A stretch of DNA of 31,642 nt from an uncultured Oscillospiraceae bacterium (GTDB lineage: Bacteria > Bacillota > Clostridia > Oscillospirales > Ruminococcaceae), in contig CAJUMS010000002.1 in the NCBI GenBank assembly GCA_910587465.1, positions 1-31,642 on the forward strand. Direction: 5' to 3'. The translations under genes were made by a program, and so were the position numbers. Each line of letters starts with the position of its first letter. Positions within the stretch are counted from its first letter, which is position 1. Shown piece after piece: positions 6,771-14,769 of the stretch. The notes beneath the pieces are model-generated. The model made no database searches and was not told the origin of the DNA. It saw only the letters and a program-made list of their open reading frames with translations.

Positions 6771-7874
6771 TTACTTTATGGGCTTGTCGCTTACTTCATA
6801 CGGATACGAACCGTAAATGTTTGTGTGGGATTTGCCGATTTTAGTTACTGACTCATATTTACCCGATGTGTTGTTCTTTTGTATTTCATACACAGAACTT
6901 GTGTTGTATGTTCCCCCTGAACCGCCTTTTCCAAAAGAAGCCGCTGTGATCTGGGGATCGCCGTTGAATATTACAATAAACTTTATCGTTTTATTAATAC
7001 CATTTTTACCATAGCCGTTTTTCACGCCGACCTTAACGCCGTTGTTTGAAATTTGCTTCGCATCAAACGTATTTATTGCATCATCCCAAACAGTTTTGTC
7101 ACCCAGCTGTATGACTTTCGCGATCTTGGCTTCGTCGTAAACCTTTTTGTAATAGGTATCGACAACTTCCTCAACCTCTTTTCCATCTGGATTGGTAGTT
7201 TTCTTCTTTATGTCAACTTGCTCACTATGGTAGCTTGTTGAGGAATAGAAGTACATTCTGATCTGCGCGTCGGGCTTATCATCGGGAAGCATATCAGAGC
7301 AGTCTGCGCTTACCGAGATCTCATATGCGACCTGCCCTGAGCTTAGTGCTACGCCTGCAGGGAGCGTTGGATTTTTGGAAACGGATATATTGATATTCTT
7401 CATTCCCTTTGTTCCCGTGAGGCGGGTATCGTACTTTGCCGCCTGACCAATACCGTTTCCGGAACCGCCTCCGCCTCCACCTCCTACACCGTCAGCAGAA
7501 TAGTCGAAATTGCCGACAAAGTAGTTAAGACCGTTGTTTATATCTTCCGCATCGGGATCGGCGGGTTTGATAACATAATCCATTCCGATATCCAATGGTG
7601 TCTCGCTCCCATCTGTCGGATCCTTTTTAAAGGAAAGATTGACCTTTCCATCAAATGTTGTATCCTCTGGAAGCAAGCTCGTATCCTTTCCGTTTACCAC
7701 AAGATCGTCCTGCTGCTGATTAAGACTTTTTGCATATTTCAGATTTTCATTACGCTGAGCTATGGAAAGCTGAAGCATCTGCATGATCATAGCCATCATT
7801 ATCGAAAAGATAGCGATAGCTATTATGATCTCCGCAAGCGTAAAGCCGCTTTTATTTGAGAATAATCTTTTCAT
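6771..7874 (-). CDS. Minor prepilin with glycine-rich tract
   Basis: This 367-residue class III prepilin has leader MKRLFSNKSG, cleavage between Gly10 and Phe11, mature start FTLAE with Glu15 at mature position 5, and a Met/Ile-rich hydrophobic helix. A run of seven glycines (131-137), continuing SGNGIG, divides a first domain (about 40-125) from a second one (about 145-367); it looks like a flexible linker. The start has AAGGAGG upstream and lies 12 bp after the PilX-like gene. Its size and place in the operon suggest a tip or minor pilin of the PilV/PilU kind. No function beyond that can be read from the sequence. Confidence 0.83.
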   Translation of the reverse strand: MKRLFSNKSGFTLAEIIIAIAIFSIMMAMIMQMLQLSIAQRNENLKYAKSLNQQQDDLVVNGKDTSLLPEDTTFDGKVNLSFKKDPTDGSETPLDIGMDYVIKPADPDAEDINNGLNYFVGNFDYSADGVGGGGGGGSGNGIGQAAKYDTRLTGTKGMKNINISVSKNPTLPAGVALSSGQVAYEISVSADCSDMLPDDKPDAQIRMYFYSSTSYHSEQVDIKKKTTNPDGKEVEEVVDTYYKKVYDEAKIAKVIQLGDKTVWDDAINTFDAKQISNNGVKVGVKNGYGKNGINKTIKFIVIFNGDPQITAASFGKGGSGGTYNTSSVYEIQKNNTSGKYESVTKIGKSHTNIYGSYPYEVSDKPIK

Positions 7875-7886
7875 AAAAACGCCTCC

Positions 7887-10307
7887 TTAATAGCTGCCCA
7901 AGCCGATCTTCCAGCTTTTATCCGCAAGACTGAGCAGTTCTTCACCGCTGCTGTCACCCATAAGCTCCCAAGGCATTTTGTCGGGATAGAGGTTTGTGAC
8001 GAAACGTGTGTCGTCAAACGAGAAATCGGATACGATCAGTCCGCCACACAGCTTATTTGCACCGCCCGAACTGCCTCGTGCCTTGAACGTCATATACGGA
8101 GCATAGATAAAACCGAAAAGTCCGTTATGGTGGAGCGCTCCGCCACTGAGATTGTTGCCGAGACGGATATCCGCGCTCTCATAGCAGCTTACCAGATATA
8201 TATTGACGTTGGGGAGAATGTTTCTGGGGAATGTAAAATGAGCATCCAGCTCATCTTTCTCAAGGCGATACGCACATACGCCCATCTCATAAGCGCCGTT
8301 GACAAGATCATTTAACTGCTTTCTGTCATTATCCTTGCCATCATCGGGGTGACACTTGGGGCATATTTCACTGAAACTTGTTTTCACATGTACACTGCAT
8401 TTTACGCCGATTTTATTAACGGGACCTTCCTCATGTTTGCTGCATACCTCGGTCGAAGTATACTCAGAGTAGCTGCAGTCGTCACCATACTTGCAGCTTG
8501 TATGGATATACTCGGCAATTTTAAGAGCGGAATCTTTTTCATGTAGGGGTGTACTGTCATATATGGTTACGACCTTATCCCCCCAGTTTCCCGCATTATC
8601 CTGAACAGTTATGGTTCTGTTCTCGCCCTCAGCATTCCCGCCGAAAAGTGACAGCCAGCTTTGATGCAGGAAAATCTGTCTATCGCAGTCCTGATATATT
8701 GTATCTTCGGGAATATCAATAACCAAAGAACCCTTGCCCTTTACCAGAACGGTACAAGACGTGCATGACTGACGGAACCACTGAAATATATTTCCTCCAT
8801 CGTTACCGTTCTTGTCCATGTATCCATTGACGCGAAGCGTCAGAATATCGTCTTCACTATCTCCGGTGTCAAGAATTACGGTAAGAGGAGCCACATTTCC
8901 GCCAAATCCGCCCCTAACATCAATAATATTGCCTGCGTAGCATACTTCATCCGCCATATGATTCTTCGCAGAAGGAGAATCGGGGTGCGCGATCGTGAAC
9001 GTCGTCGTTGCTGCAGAAACACCGTTTTTCGGCTGGTTATAGTCGTTGAGCATAATAGTGATAGGATGATACTTTCTCTCAGTATCAGGCAGACTGGACG
9101 TCGAGTAATCCAACTCGGGGAGATAGTCACTCTTGGTCTTATCCAAGCCCTTGCTCTCATCGCCGTCGTTGATTATCCACTTTGCATATGCTCTGGTCTG
9201 AACGCTCTTTTTAAGCTCGGCCTTTATCTCCGCGAATTTCCCCATGTCGGGTTTACCGTTATTTCCGGGGTTGTACGGACGGTTATCCGAACCGTTTACA
9301 TAAACACTTTGCGCATTGTTAATCTGACCGTAGGTAATATTTCCCGCAACATAGATATTTGCATTGGTCGCCTGCATGGTAAAGCCGTTAAGGTTAAGAT
9401 CGCCGCAGACATAGATATCTATATCTCCGCCATTACCCTGCAATCCACCGCCTTGAAAATCAAGATCTCCGCCGATGATTATCTTACTTCCTTTGTTAAA
9501 CTTCAAAATACCCTTGCTGACAGCGCATACAAGATTACCGTTTATCTGCCATTTTATTGGGTCTTTGAACTGTGAAAAGTTTACTCCGCCGGCTGTTATA
9601 CCAGGTCCCATAACCTGGAAGTTCTCATTAACAATTACAGAACCGCCCGCTCTGAGATTACCAGAGATTACGCAGTCACCCGCGCCGCCAGGCAATGATA
9701 TGTAACTGGTCTCTGTATCAAAAAATACGTCAGTGATGAAGTATCCGCCGCCAATGTTTGCGTCATTATCTACATAACCCGTAGCCGCAAAGATATTGTT
9801 ATCCTCAGGCAACTCCTCACCTGTCATCGCGATATGAACATACGTATGCACTGTATCCGAAACTCCATTGTTGATCGTCGTTGTCGCGATATCGAATGTC
9901 ATATTATCCTTACCGTTTACCATTTCGTTGGGCAAACGGGTTATGTCCATTGAGTACGCGCCCATCTGCGCGATATCCGCTCCGGCAAGAGTAGAATCGA
10001 AGCTTGAGAAGCCATTTGCCCCCGTCGTGATCGTATCGCCTTCGTTCATGCCTGACAGCGTCGTAAGCAAATCTGCATCGCCGGATGTCAGCGTTCCGTC
10101 CATAAGACCCGCAAGCACCATATCATTCAGTGACAGCGCCGACTGGTAGGACTGTTCCCGGAAAAATGTCGCAAACTGCGTTGTACGCGAAGATAGCACC
10201 GAAAAGTACATTGCCATACACGCGATCATCAGCGCCGTCATAGTGCTGATTACCATAAACAAAGCGCTTCCGCGGTTGCTTAGGTATTTCCTTAATGAGT
10301 GTGCCAT
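7887..10307 (-). CDS. Large PilX/PilK-like pilus tip protein
   Basis: This 806-residue protein has a short N-terminus, a PilX-like RGSALFMVISTMTALM segment (12-27) and one membrane helix to about residue 37, so it probably joins the pilus through this helix. It lacks the Glu of class III prepilins. Residues of about 200-330 are a series of short strands with many GG, N and D turns (IIGGDLDFQGG, YVCGDLNLNG, YVAGNITYG), resembling a beta-solenoid. Residues of about 603-652 hold six cysteines and three histidines (CKYGDDC, VCSKHE, KCSVH, CPKCH), which could bind metal or form disulfides. The start has AAGGAGG. It lies between pilO and the minor pilin genes, so a tip adhesin or initiator role is likely. 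The exact family is unknown to me; C. difficile PilK is a possible analogue. Confidence 0.7.
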   Translation of the reverse strand: MAHSLRKYLSNRGSALFMVISTMTALMIACMAMYFSVLSSRTTQFATFFREQSYQSALSLNDMVLAGLMDGTLTSGDADLLTTLSGMNEGDTITTGANGFSSFDSTLAGADIAQMGAYSMDITRLPNEMVNGKDNMTFDIATTTINNGVSDTVHTYVHIAMTGEELPEDNNIFAATGYVDNDANIGGGYFITDVFFDTETSYISLPGGAGDCVISGNLRAGGSVIVNENFQVMGPGITAGGVNFSQFKDPIKWQINGNLVCAVSKGILKFNKGSKIIIGGDLDFQGGGLQGNGGDIDIYVCGDLNLNGFTMQATNANIYVAGNITYGQINNAQSVYVNGSDNRPYNPGNNGKPDMGKFAEIKAELKKSVQTRAYAKWIINDGDESKGLDKTKSDYLPELDYSTSSLPDTERKYHPITIMLNDYNQPKNGVSAATTTFTIAHPDSPSAKNHMADEVCYAGNIIDVRGGFGGNVAPLTVILDTGDSEDDILTLRVNGYMDKNGNDGGNIFQWFRQSCTSCTVLVKGKGSLVIDIPEDTIYQDCDRQIFLHQSWLSLFGGNAEGENRTITVQDNAGNWGDKVVTIYDSTPLHEKDSALKIAEYIHTSCKYGDDCSYSEYTSTEVCSKHEEGPVNKIGVKCSVHVKTSFSEICPKCHPDDGKDNDRKQLNDLVNGAYEMGVCAYRLEKDELDAHFTFPRNILPNVNIYLVSCYESADIRLGNNLSGGALHHNGLFGFIYAPYMTFKARGSSGGANKLCGGLIVSDFSFDDTRFVTNLYPDKMPWELMGDSSGEELLSLADKSWKIGLGSY

Positions 10308-10391
10308 TAAAATGTCCTCCTTTCAAGTATTCACAGTTTCCCGTATTGCAACATTCGGTGCGAATAAAAATCCGCACCTATGCCGCAAATC

Positions 10392-11354
10392 TTACGCTGA
10401 AATACCGTCCTGAGCGTCAAGTTGTGGGGTAGGGTCCTGCATACGCTCTATGCAGTAGAAGGTAAATGTGTCGGAATAAGAGTACAAGTAATCGGTTATA
10501 CCCGCCGTTTCCCGTTCCTCGTCATTGCCTGTGCCCGTGGGATTTGTCGCAGTTCCGTTGGGATTGGGGGCGCCGGTTGTGTTGTTATCATCTTCATCGC
10601 CCTCGATCGGAAGACCGGTTGCCGCTGACAGTGCGCGCTTGCCTTCGGTCTCCGCCTCGGCGTTGAGAGATTCAATAAGCTTTTCATACTTGTTTGTTAC
10701 AAGCGGATATACAAGAGTAAGACCGTTGATGCCTACCGCCTTTCTGGTATAGGCACCGTTTTCCTCCAACATATAGGAGTTTACTTCATCGGCAAATTTT
10801 ACCAACTCATCCTGATCAATAGCACTTACGGTGAAGCTTACCTCGCTTGCGCCGATAGTCTGCGCGTCGCCAAGCGCTGTTGCAAGTTTTGTCTGACGCA
10901 GCAGAACTGCCTCGTAGTCCTCGTCGACATCCGCACCTTGTGTTGCGTACGTTTTCAGATCATACTCAACCTCGGGTCTTATGTAGAAATATGTTCCAAG
11001 CGTTGCGGTCGTAGGTTCGCTTACCTGAAGATCCTCTACAACCACCTTAGCGGTGCACTGGCTGAGAAACGCTCTGAACGCCATATCAGCCTCATATGCG
11101 CTAAGCTCGGGGAAGAACATATCCGCCAAGTGCTCGCCTTCCTCATATGCTTTTTCGATCTCCTGTCTGAGAGGAGCCTTTCTCGACTGCTTTGCAACGT
11201 CTGCGTCATATTCCTGCTGCTTGCTTGCAAGCGATGCGCGCGTCGCGTTTATGGTCTCGATCCTAGGCTTGACAAGCAGCCAACCGCCGAGCGCCAGAAT
11301 TAAAATTACTATAATAATCAATGCGCCGATGCGCTCTTGTTTGCTTAGTTTCAT
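10392..11354 (-). CDS. pilO: PilO-like pilus assembly platform protein
   Basis: This 320-residue bitopic membrane protein has a short cytoplasmic N-terminus, one membrane helix (about 11-28), then a predicted coiled coil (about 33-75) and an extracytoplasmic ferredoxin-like type domain. This is the layout of PilO/GspM, which pairs with PilN to link PilM to the growing pilus. A low-complexity Asn/Thr/Gly/Pro linker sits near residues 250-280, followed by a short C-terminal strand region. The ATG overlaps the TAA of the upstream gene by one base (TAATG at 11354), which suggests translational coupling. Assignment rests on topology and gene order more than on motifs. Confidence 0.75.
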   Translation of the reverse strand: MKLSKQERIGALIIIVILILALGGWLLVKPRIETINATRASLASKQQEYDADVAKQSRKAPLRQEIEKAYEEGEHLADMFFPELSAYEADMAFRAFLSQCTAKVVVEDLQVSEPTTATLGTYFYIRPEVEYDLKTYATQGADVDEDYEAVLLRQTKLATALGDAQTIGASEVSFTVSAIDQDELVKFADEVNSYMLEENGAYTRKAVGINGLTLVYPLVTNKYEKLIESLNAEAETEGKRALSAATGLPIEGDEDDNNTTGAPNPNGTATNPTGTGNDEERETAGITDYLYSYSDTFTFYCIERMQDPTPQLDAQDGISA

Positions 11355-13006
11355 TATTCGGTCACCTCCTGCTGCCCGGGTACCACTTCCTCTGTTTTTA
11401 GCTCATTGATATCGGTATGTTCCTCGTCACTGCCCATCTGCAGTTGCATCGTCATCTCAAACGAGAATACGGTATCATACGTTTTGCTGCCGTCAGCGGA
11501 AATTATAGCGTATGTACCCCAATCGGTAACGTTTTCCTTTGTAAATCCAGTATATATGATATTTACAAAATAAGGATCTCCGTATTTATTCAGCACCTTA
11601 TTTGTAAGATACTCCGCATATCTCGACGGAACAGAGGAAGGATCGCCCTGAGAAAGTCCTTTAAACTTAACGGTAACGGTATACCCGCCAACGGAAACCT
11701 CTTCTATTTCAAGCTCCTCGTTCTCCGTCAGAAGCTTGTCATCCGCGGAGGTAAGCGGCTCGCTGACCTTCTCGAAAACAAGGCTCTGAGCCTTGGGCTT
11801 GTAATCAAACAGCAGACCGGTCTTTTTAACGGTATCGTTATAGCTGTTGAAGCCCGCGAGCATCGCATCTCTGTCGTCCACTATCTTAAGATCGTTCTGC
11901 ATCTGCGGAGCGTCGATCTTCGCCTGAAGGCTGTTAATCTGACCTGTCAGATTATTGTTGTAAAACTCGCAGGCTGCAACCACGCCGCCGACAACCGCCG
12001 CCGAAGCGACCATAGCGCCCAGAAGTCCGAGCAGAAACGTATTCGAGCCCTTGGACTCCTTAGCGGAGGTAGCCTCCAGCAAGTTGATATGCTCAAGCTC
12101 CTTGTTACGGCGATAAAGAGCGCCAATGGCGTTCGCATACTTCGAGAAGTCGAACTGTACGGACGATGTAATGGACGTGGGCATCGAAAGCATATTCGTG
12201 GGAACATTGAACGAGGATATCGCGTTCGTTATCTCGATAAAGCTGTCGATCTCGCCGTAGAACAGTATCTCCTGAAGCGGCTTTGCACCCTTGCGTGATC
12301 TGACAAACTGGATCATTCTGAACAGGTTGTCGTAAACCGCGCGGGTAACGTAGTCTGGAGCGTTCTCGTAATCGTTCGGATCAATGTTGAAGAAACGGGA
12401 GAACGCAAGCTGATTTTCCTCATACAGGTTCATATTGAGGAAATTCTTGTCGATCTGGATAAGCAGTATCGGCATTCTGTCCGTCATCTTCGGAGTGTTT
12501 ATGATAAGACGCGTTACGGAGTTGTTGGAAATGTTAACGCCCTTAAGCTGCAAGCCTATATGCGAAAACAATCTCACATAGCCGTCAACCAGTCTCTGCG
12601 GGCAGGCAGCCGCAATGACCTTGAGCATCTTGTTCTTTTCCTCATCCTCGGTCTCGCCCGCTATAGTAAAGGATATGTTAAAGTCGTTTGATATGTTCAT
12701 ATTCGACTGAATCATCGCCTCGATGATAGCCGGATTTTTCATATTCTTCGGCTTCGCAACAACCATTTCCTTATATACAATGGAACTCGAAGTAATGGAA
12801 ACTATCGCTTCCTTCTCCTTGATATCCTTGGTCTTGATGATATCGTTCAGCTCCGCCGCGACCATGGGGACGTCGGTAACATAACCGTTTGAGATCATTC
12901 CAAGCGAGAGCTCGCGCATATCCGCGTCCTGCACTCTGATCTTGTTACCGCTGTGTACGCCTCTGACAAGCTTAATTTGTCTGTCGGTAATATCTATTGA
13001 AAGCAT
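11354..13006 (-). CDS. pilMN: PilM-PilN fusion protein
   Basis: This 550-residue protein joins two pilus platform proteins usually made separately. Residues 1-300 match PilM, an actin-like cytoplasmic protein: it starts MLSIDITDRQIKLV, has GYVTDVPMVAAEL (41-53), and ends in ANAIGALYR (291-299). INLL (307-310) follows, the conserved cytoplasmic N-terminal motif of PilN that binds PilM. Then come a membrane helix (about 323-346) and an extracytoplasmic PilN-like domain with a coiled-coil start (NNLTGQINSLQAKID). The fusion makes the normal PilM-PilN contact intramolecular. Fusions of this kind (pilMN) are, as I recall, known in Clostridioides difficile. It lies 51 bp after pilC and is coupled to pilO. 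Confidence 0.85.
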   Translation of the reverse strand: MLSIDITDRQIKLVRGVHSGNKIRVQDADMRELSLGMISNGYVTDVPMVAAELNDIIKTKDIKEKEAIVSITSSSIVYKEMVVAKPKNMKNPAIIEAMIQSNMNISNDFNISFTIAGETEDEEKNKMLKVIAAACPQRLVDGYVRLFSHIGLQLKGVNISNNSVTRLIINTPKMTDRMPILLIQIDKNFLNMNLYEENQLAFSRFFNIDPNDYENAPDYVTRAVYDNLFRMIQFVRSRKGAKPLQEILFYGEIDSFIEITNAISSFNVPTNMLSMPTSITSSVQFDFSKYANAIGALYRRNKELEHINLLEATSAKESKGSNTFLLGLLGAMVASAAVVGGVVAACEFYNNNLTGQINSLQAKIDAPQMQNDLKIVDDRDAMLAGFNSYNDTVKKTGLLFDYKPKAQSLVFEKVSEPLTSADDKLLTENEELEIEEVSVGGYTVTVKFKGLSQGDPSSVPSRYAEYLTNKVLNKYGDPYFVNIIYTGFTKENVTDWGTYAIISADGSKTYDTVFSFEMTMQLQMGSDEEHTDINELKTEEVVPGQQEVTE

Positions 13007-13057
13007 ATCTTCACCTCATAATTTTTATTTTGGGATTTTCTTTCGGCTGACCGTGGA

Positions 13058-14248
13058 TTACGAAACGTTTGTCATTCCGCCGTAGAGCATCGGGAATACG
13101 CCCGCGAGGAAGAATCCGATCGCGATACCCATGATGATGATCATCAACGGCTCCATCAGACTTACCAGCTTTGTGATCGCCGCATCGGCTTCTTCCTCGT
13201 AATAGTCCGCGGACTTATTGAGGATCGTATCCAGCGTACCGGACTCCTCGCCGACATATATAATTGAGGTGAACATACCCTCAAATATTCCTGTTTTCTC
13301 GATAGCCTTCGACATACTCTCACCGAGCTTGATATCGTTGACAACATCCTTGAAGCGTTTGTCAACATATGTGTTTCCGATAGTGTCGACGGATTTTTCG
13401 ATACATTCTACCATTTGCAGACCCGCGCCGTACAAGTTTGCCATACTTCTTGCGAAACGGCCGGTATACATTGTCGAGATAAGCTTTCCAACCTTCGGTA
13501 TCTTAAGCAAAAGCTCATCCATTTTCAAACGCGTCGAGGGGGTTCTGCGCATAAGCATGAACGCAAACACAATCACCGCTATAACGATCAAGTAAATATA
13601 CCAATAACCGATAAGCGAATCAGAGAACGCAATCAGCGCCGCCGAAATGGGAGTGATGTCCTCCGGATTCATCATATCCTTGAAAGTCGGAAGGATCGCC
13701 ACGAACATAAACACCAGAACAACAAGAAGCAGAACGCCCAGAACAATAGGATAAACCATCGCGGACTTAGCCTTGTTCGCGGTCTTATTCGCGTTAGCGT
13801 AGTGGTCGGACAATCTGTTGAGCATCTGATCGAGGGTACCCGACGCTTCGCCCGCCGCCACCATACTCACGAACATATCCGGAAAAACGCCCGGTTTTGA
13901 AATAAGTACGTCGGAGAAGGATTTACCCTTTTGAACCTCCTCGTAGATATCCAGCAGAACAGCCTTTGCTTTTTTATTCTCCTGCTGATCCTGGAGGATG
14001 TGCAACGCTCTTACCAGTGACAGACCCGCAGAAGTCATAGACGCCAGCTGGCGGCTGATAAAAGAGACCTCCTTGGTCTTGAATTTGTACTTGACGTCAG
14101 CGACGCCCCCGCCGAGATCGCGGTAGCTTGTAACGTAGAGCTTTCGTTCCCTCAGCCTTGCCTGAAGATCCTTATAGTCCTCCGCTAACTCCTGCCCTCT
14201 GACGGTACGGCCGTTGACATCGGTGGCAACATAAGAGTATTTGTTCAC
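13058..14248 (-). CDS. pilC: Type IV pilus inner-membrane platform protein PilC
   Basis: This 396-residue polytopic membrane protein is the platform that PilB and PilT turn to add or remove pilins. Two T2SSF domains are visible, each with the conserved motif: GEASGTLDQML in the first and GEESGTLDTIL in the second. Membrane segments are at about 165-190, 215-235 and 365-390. The start is set at GTG (14248), because GGAGG lies 7-8 nt upstream. A TTG eight codons further upstream has no such site and would include the ribosome binding site in the coding region. It is the first gene of the six-gene minor-pilin operon. Confidence 0.92.
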   Translation of the reverse strand: MNKYSYVATDVNGRTVRGQELAEDYKDLQARLRERKLYVTSYRDLGGGVADVKYKFKTKEVSFISRQLASMTSAGLSLVRALHILQDQQENKKAKAVLLDIYEEVQKGKSFSDVLISKPGVFPDMFVSMVAAGEASGTLDQMLNRLSDHYANANKTANKAKSAMVYPIVLGVLLLVVLVFMFVAILPTFKDMMNPEDITPISAALIAFSDSLIGYWYIYLIVIAVIVFAFMLMRRTPSTRLKMDELLLKIPKVGKLISTMYTGRFARSMANLYGAGLQMVECIEKSVDTIGNTYVDKRFKDVVNDIKLGESMSKAIEKTGIFEGMFTSIIYVGEESGTLDTILNKSADYYEEEADAAITKLVSLMEPLMIIIMGIAIGFFLAGVFPMLYGGMTNVS

Positions 14249-14286
14249 CTGAAAACCTCCGTTCCCCAACAACTTTGTTGAAATAT

Positions 14287-14340
14287 GCAGGCGGTAAAAA
14301 TACTCCGAATTTTGGGCGCAATTTACCCATAGCCGCCTAC
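14287..14340 (-). promoter_or_regulatory. 5'-terminal hairpin in the pilC operon leader
   Basis: On the minus strand GTAGGCGG (14340-14333) pairs with CCGCCTGC (14294-14287) in an 8-bp stem with one U.G pair. It encloses a smaller GGGT/GCCC stem. The predicted transcript starts about 4 nt before this hairpin. The wobble favours an RNA function on this strand. Confidence 0.45.
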
Positions 14341-14350
14341 TTGTAATTGA

Positions 14351-14379
14351 ATTATACCATAAATTCTTATTTTTTTCAA
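14351..14379 (-). promoter_or_regulatory. Promoter of the pilC-pilMN-pilO-minor pilin operon
   Basis: Read on the minus strand: -35 TTGAAA (14379-14374), a 17-bp spacer and -10 TATAAT (14356-14351). Predicted start near 14344, leaving a leader of about 95 nt to the pilC GTG. Confidence 0.8.
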
Positions 14380-14528
14380 GCGCCTGTAAACGATTTTTTA
14401 AATAATCGCTTCAAAAACCGCCTTTTTTAATGTAGAATTTCAACTTAAACTTATGTGCAATTTAGACAAATAACTTTCAACTTCGGTTGAAAACTTTACA
14501 AGTAATCCACTGCAAACGGCTTGGTTGT

Positions 14529-14548
14529 CTCATTTGTGCACAAATGAG
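14529..14548. promoter_or_regulatory. Perfect 20-bp palindrome upstream of the glgP promoter
   Basis: CTCATTTGTGCACAAATGAG is a perfect inverted repeat without spacer, 24 bp upstream of the glgP -35 box. Such a site is expected for a dimeric transcription factor, and the position would suit an activator or an upstream-acting repressor. I do not recognise the regulator. Confidence 0.6.
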
Positions 14549-14572
14549 GTTTATCCGCCCGAAAAAAGCCTA

Positions 14573-14601
14573 TTGATTTTGTCGGGATATTGTGGTATAA
14601 T
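14573..14601 (+). promoter_or_regulatory. Promoter of glgP
   Basis: -35 TTGATT (14573-14578), a 17-bp spacer and -10 TATAAT (14596-14601). Predicted start near 14608, giving a leader of about 158 nt that includes a short upstream ORF. Confidence 0.78.
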
Positions 14602-14709
14602 AACAATGTTTAGAAACAATTTTCAATAAGTCTCAGCACCCATATAACAGTCAACTTTGCTGCGGAAATCCAAAATCAACGCTATGGCGGCAAAATCGTA
14701 AGGAGTATT

Positions 14710-14769
14710 ATGCAACATAACGACCAAACGCAACAAGATTTTCAAATTCAAATAAGGAGAAAATTATGA
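14710..14769 (+). CDS. 19-residue leader peptide overlapping glgP start
   Basis: ATG at 14710 has AAGGAG 4 nt upstream and opens a frame of 19 codons, MQHNDQTQQDFQIQIRRKL. Its stop TGA overlaps the glgP ATG (ATGA at 14766-14769). The glgP ribosome binding site AAGGAG (14754-14759) lies inside this frame, encoding its Ile-Arg-Arg end. Ribosomes reading the leader would therefore run over the glgP initiation site, so translational coupling is likely. The peptide is rich in Gln (6 of 19). It has no similarity that I recognise, and it could be an accidental frame. Confidence 0.45.
   Translation: MQHNDQTQQDFQIQIRRKL

Larger units (their letters stand above)
14249..14709. other. Divergent pilC/glgP regulatory region
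   Basis: This stretch carries the two divergent promoters, the pilC leader hairpin and a 20-bp palindrome, each listed separately. It also holds a perfect 7-bp hairpin with a UUCG tetraloop, TTTCAAC-TTCG-GTTGAAA (14475-14492), that lies outside both predicted transcripts. The rest (14380-14470) is AT-rich with no gene seen. The large distance between the two promoters (about 190 bp) leaves room for several protein-binding sites. Confidence 0.6.

Noticed and set aside
14249..14272. TTG start for pilC eight codons upstream
   Set aside because: It has no ribosome binding site, and the strong GGAGG for the GTG at 14248 would lie inside the coding region.
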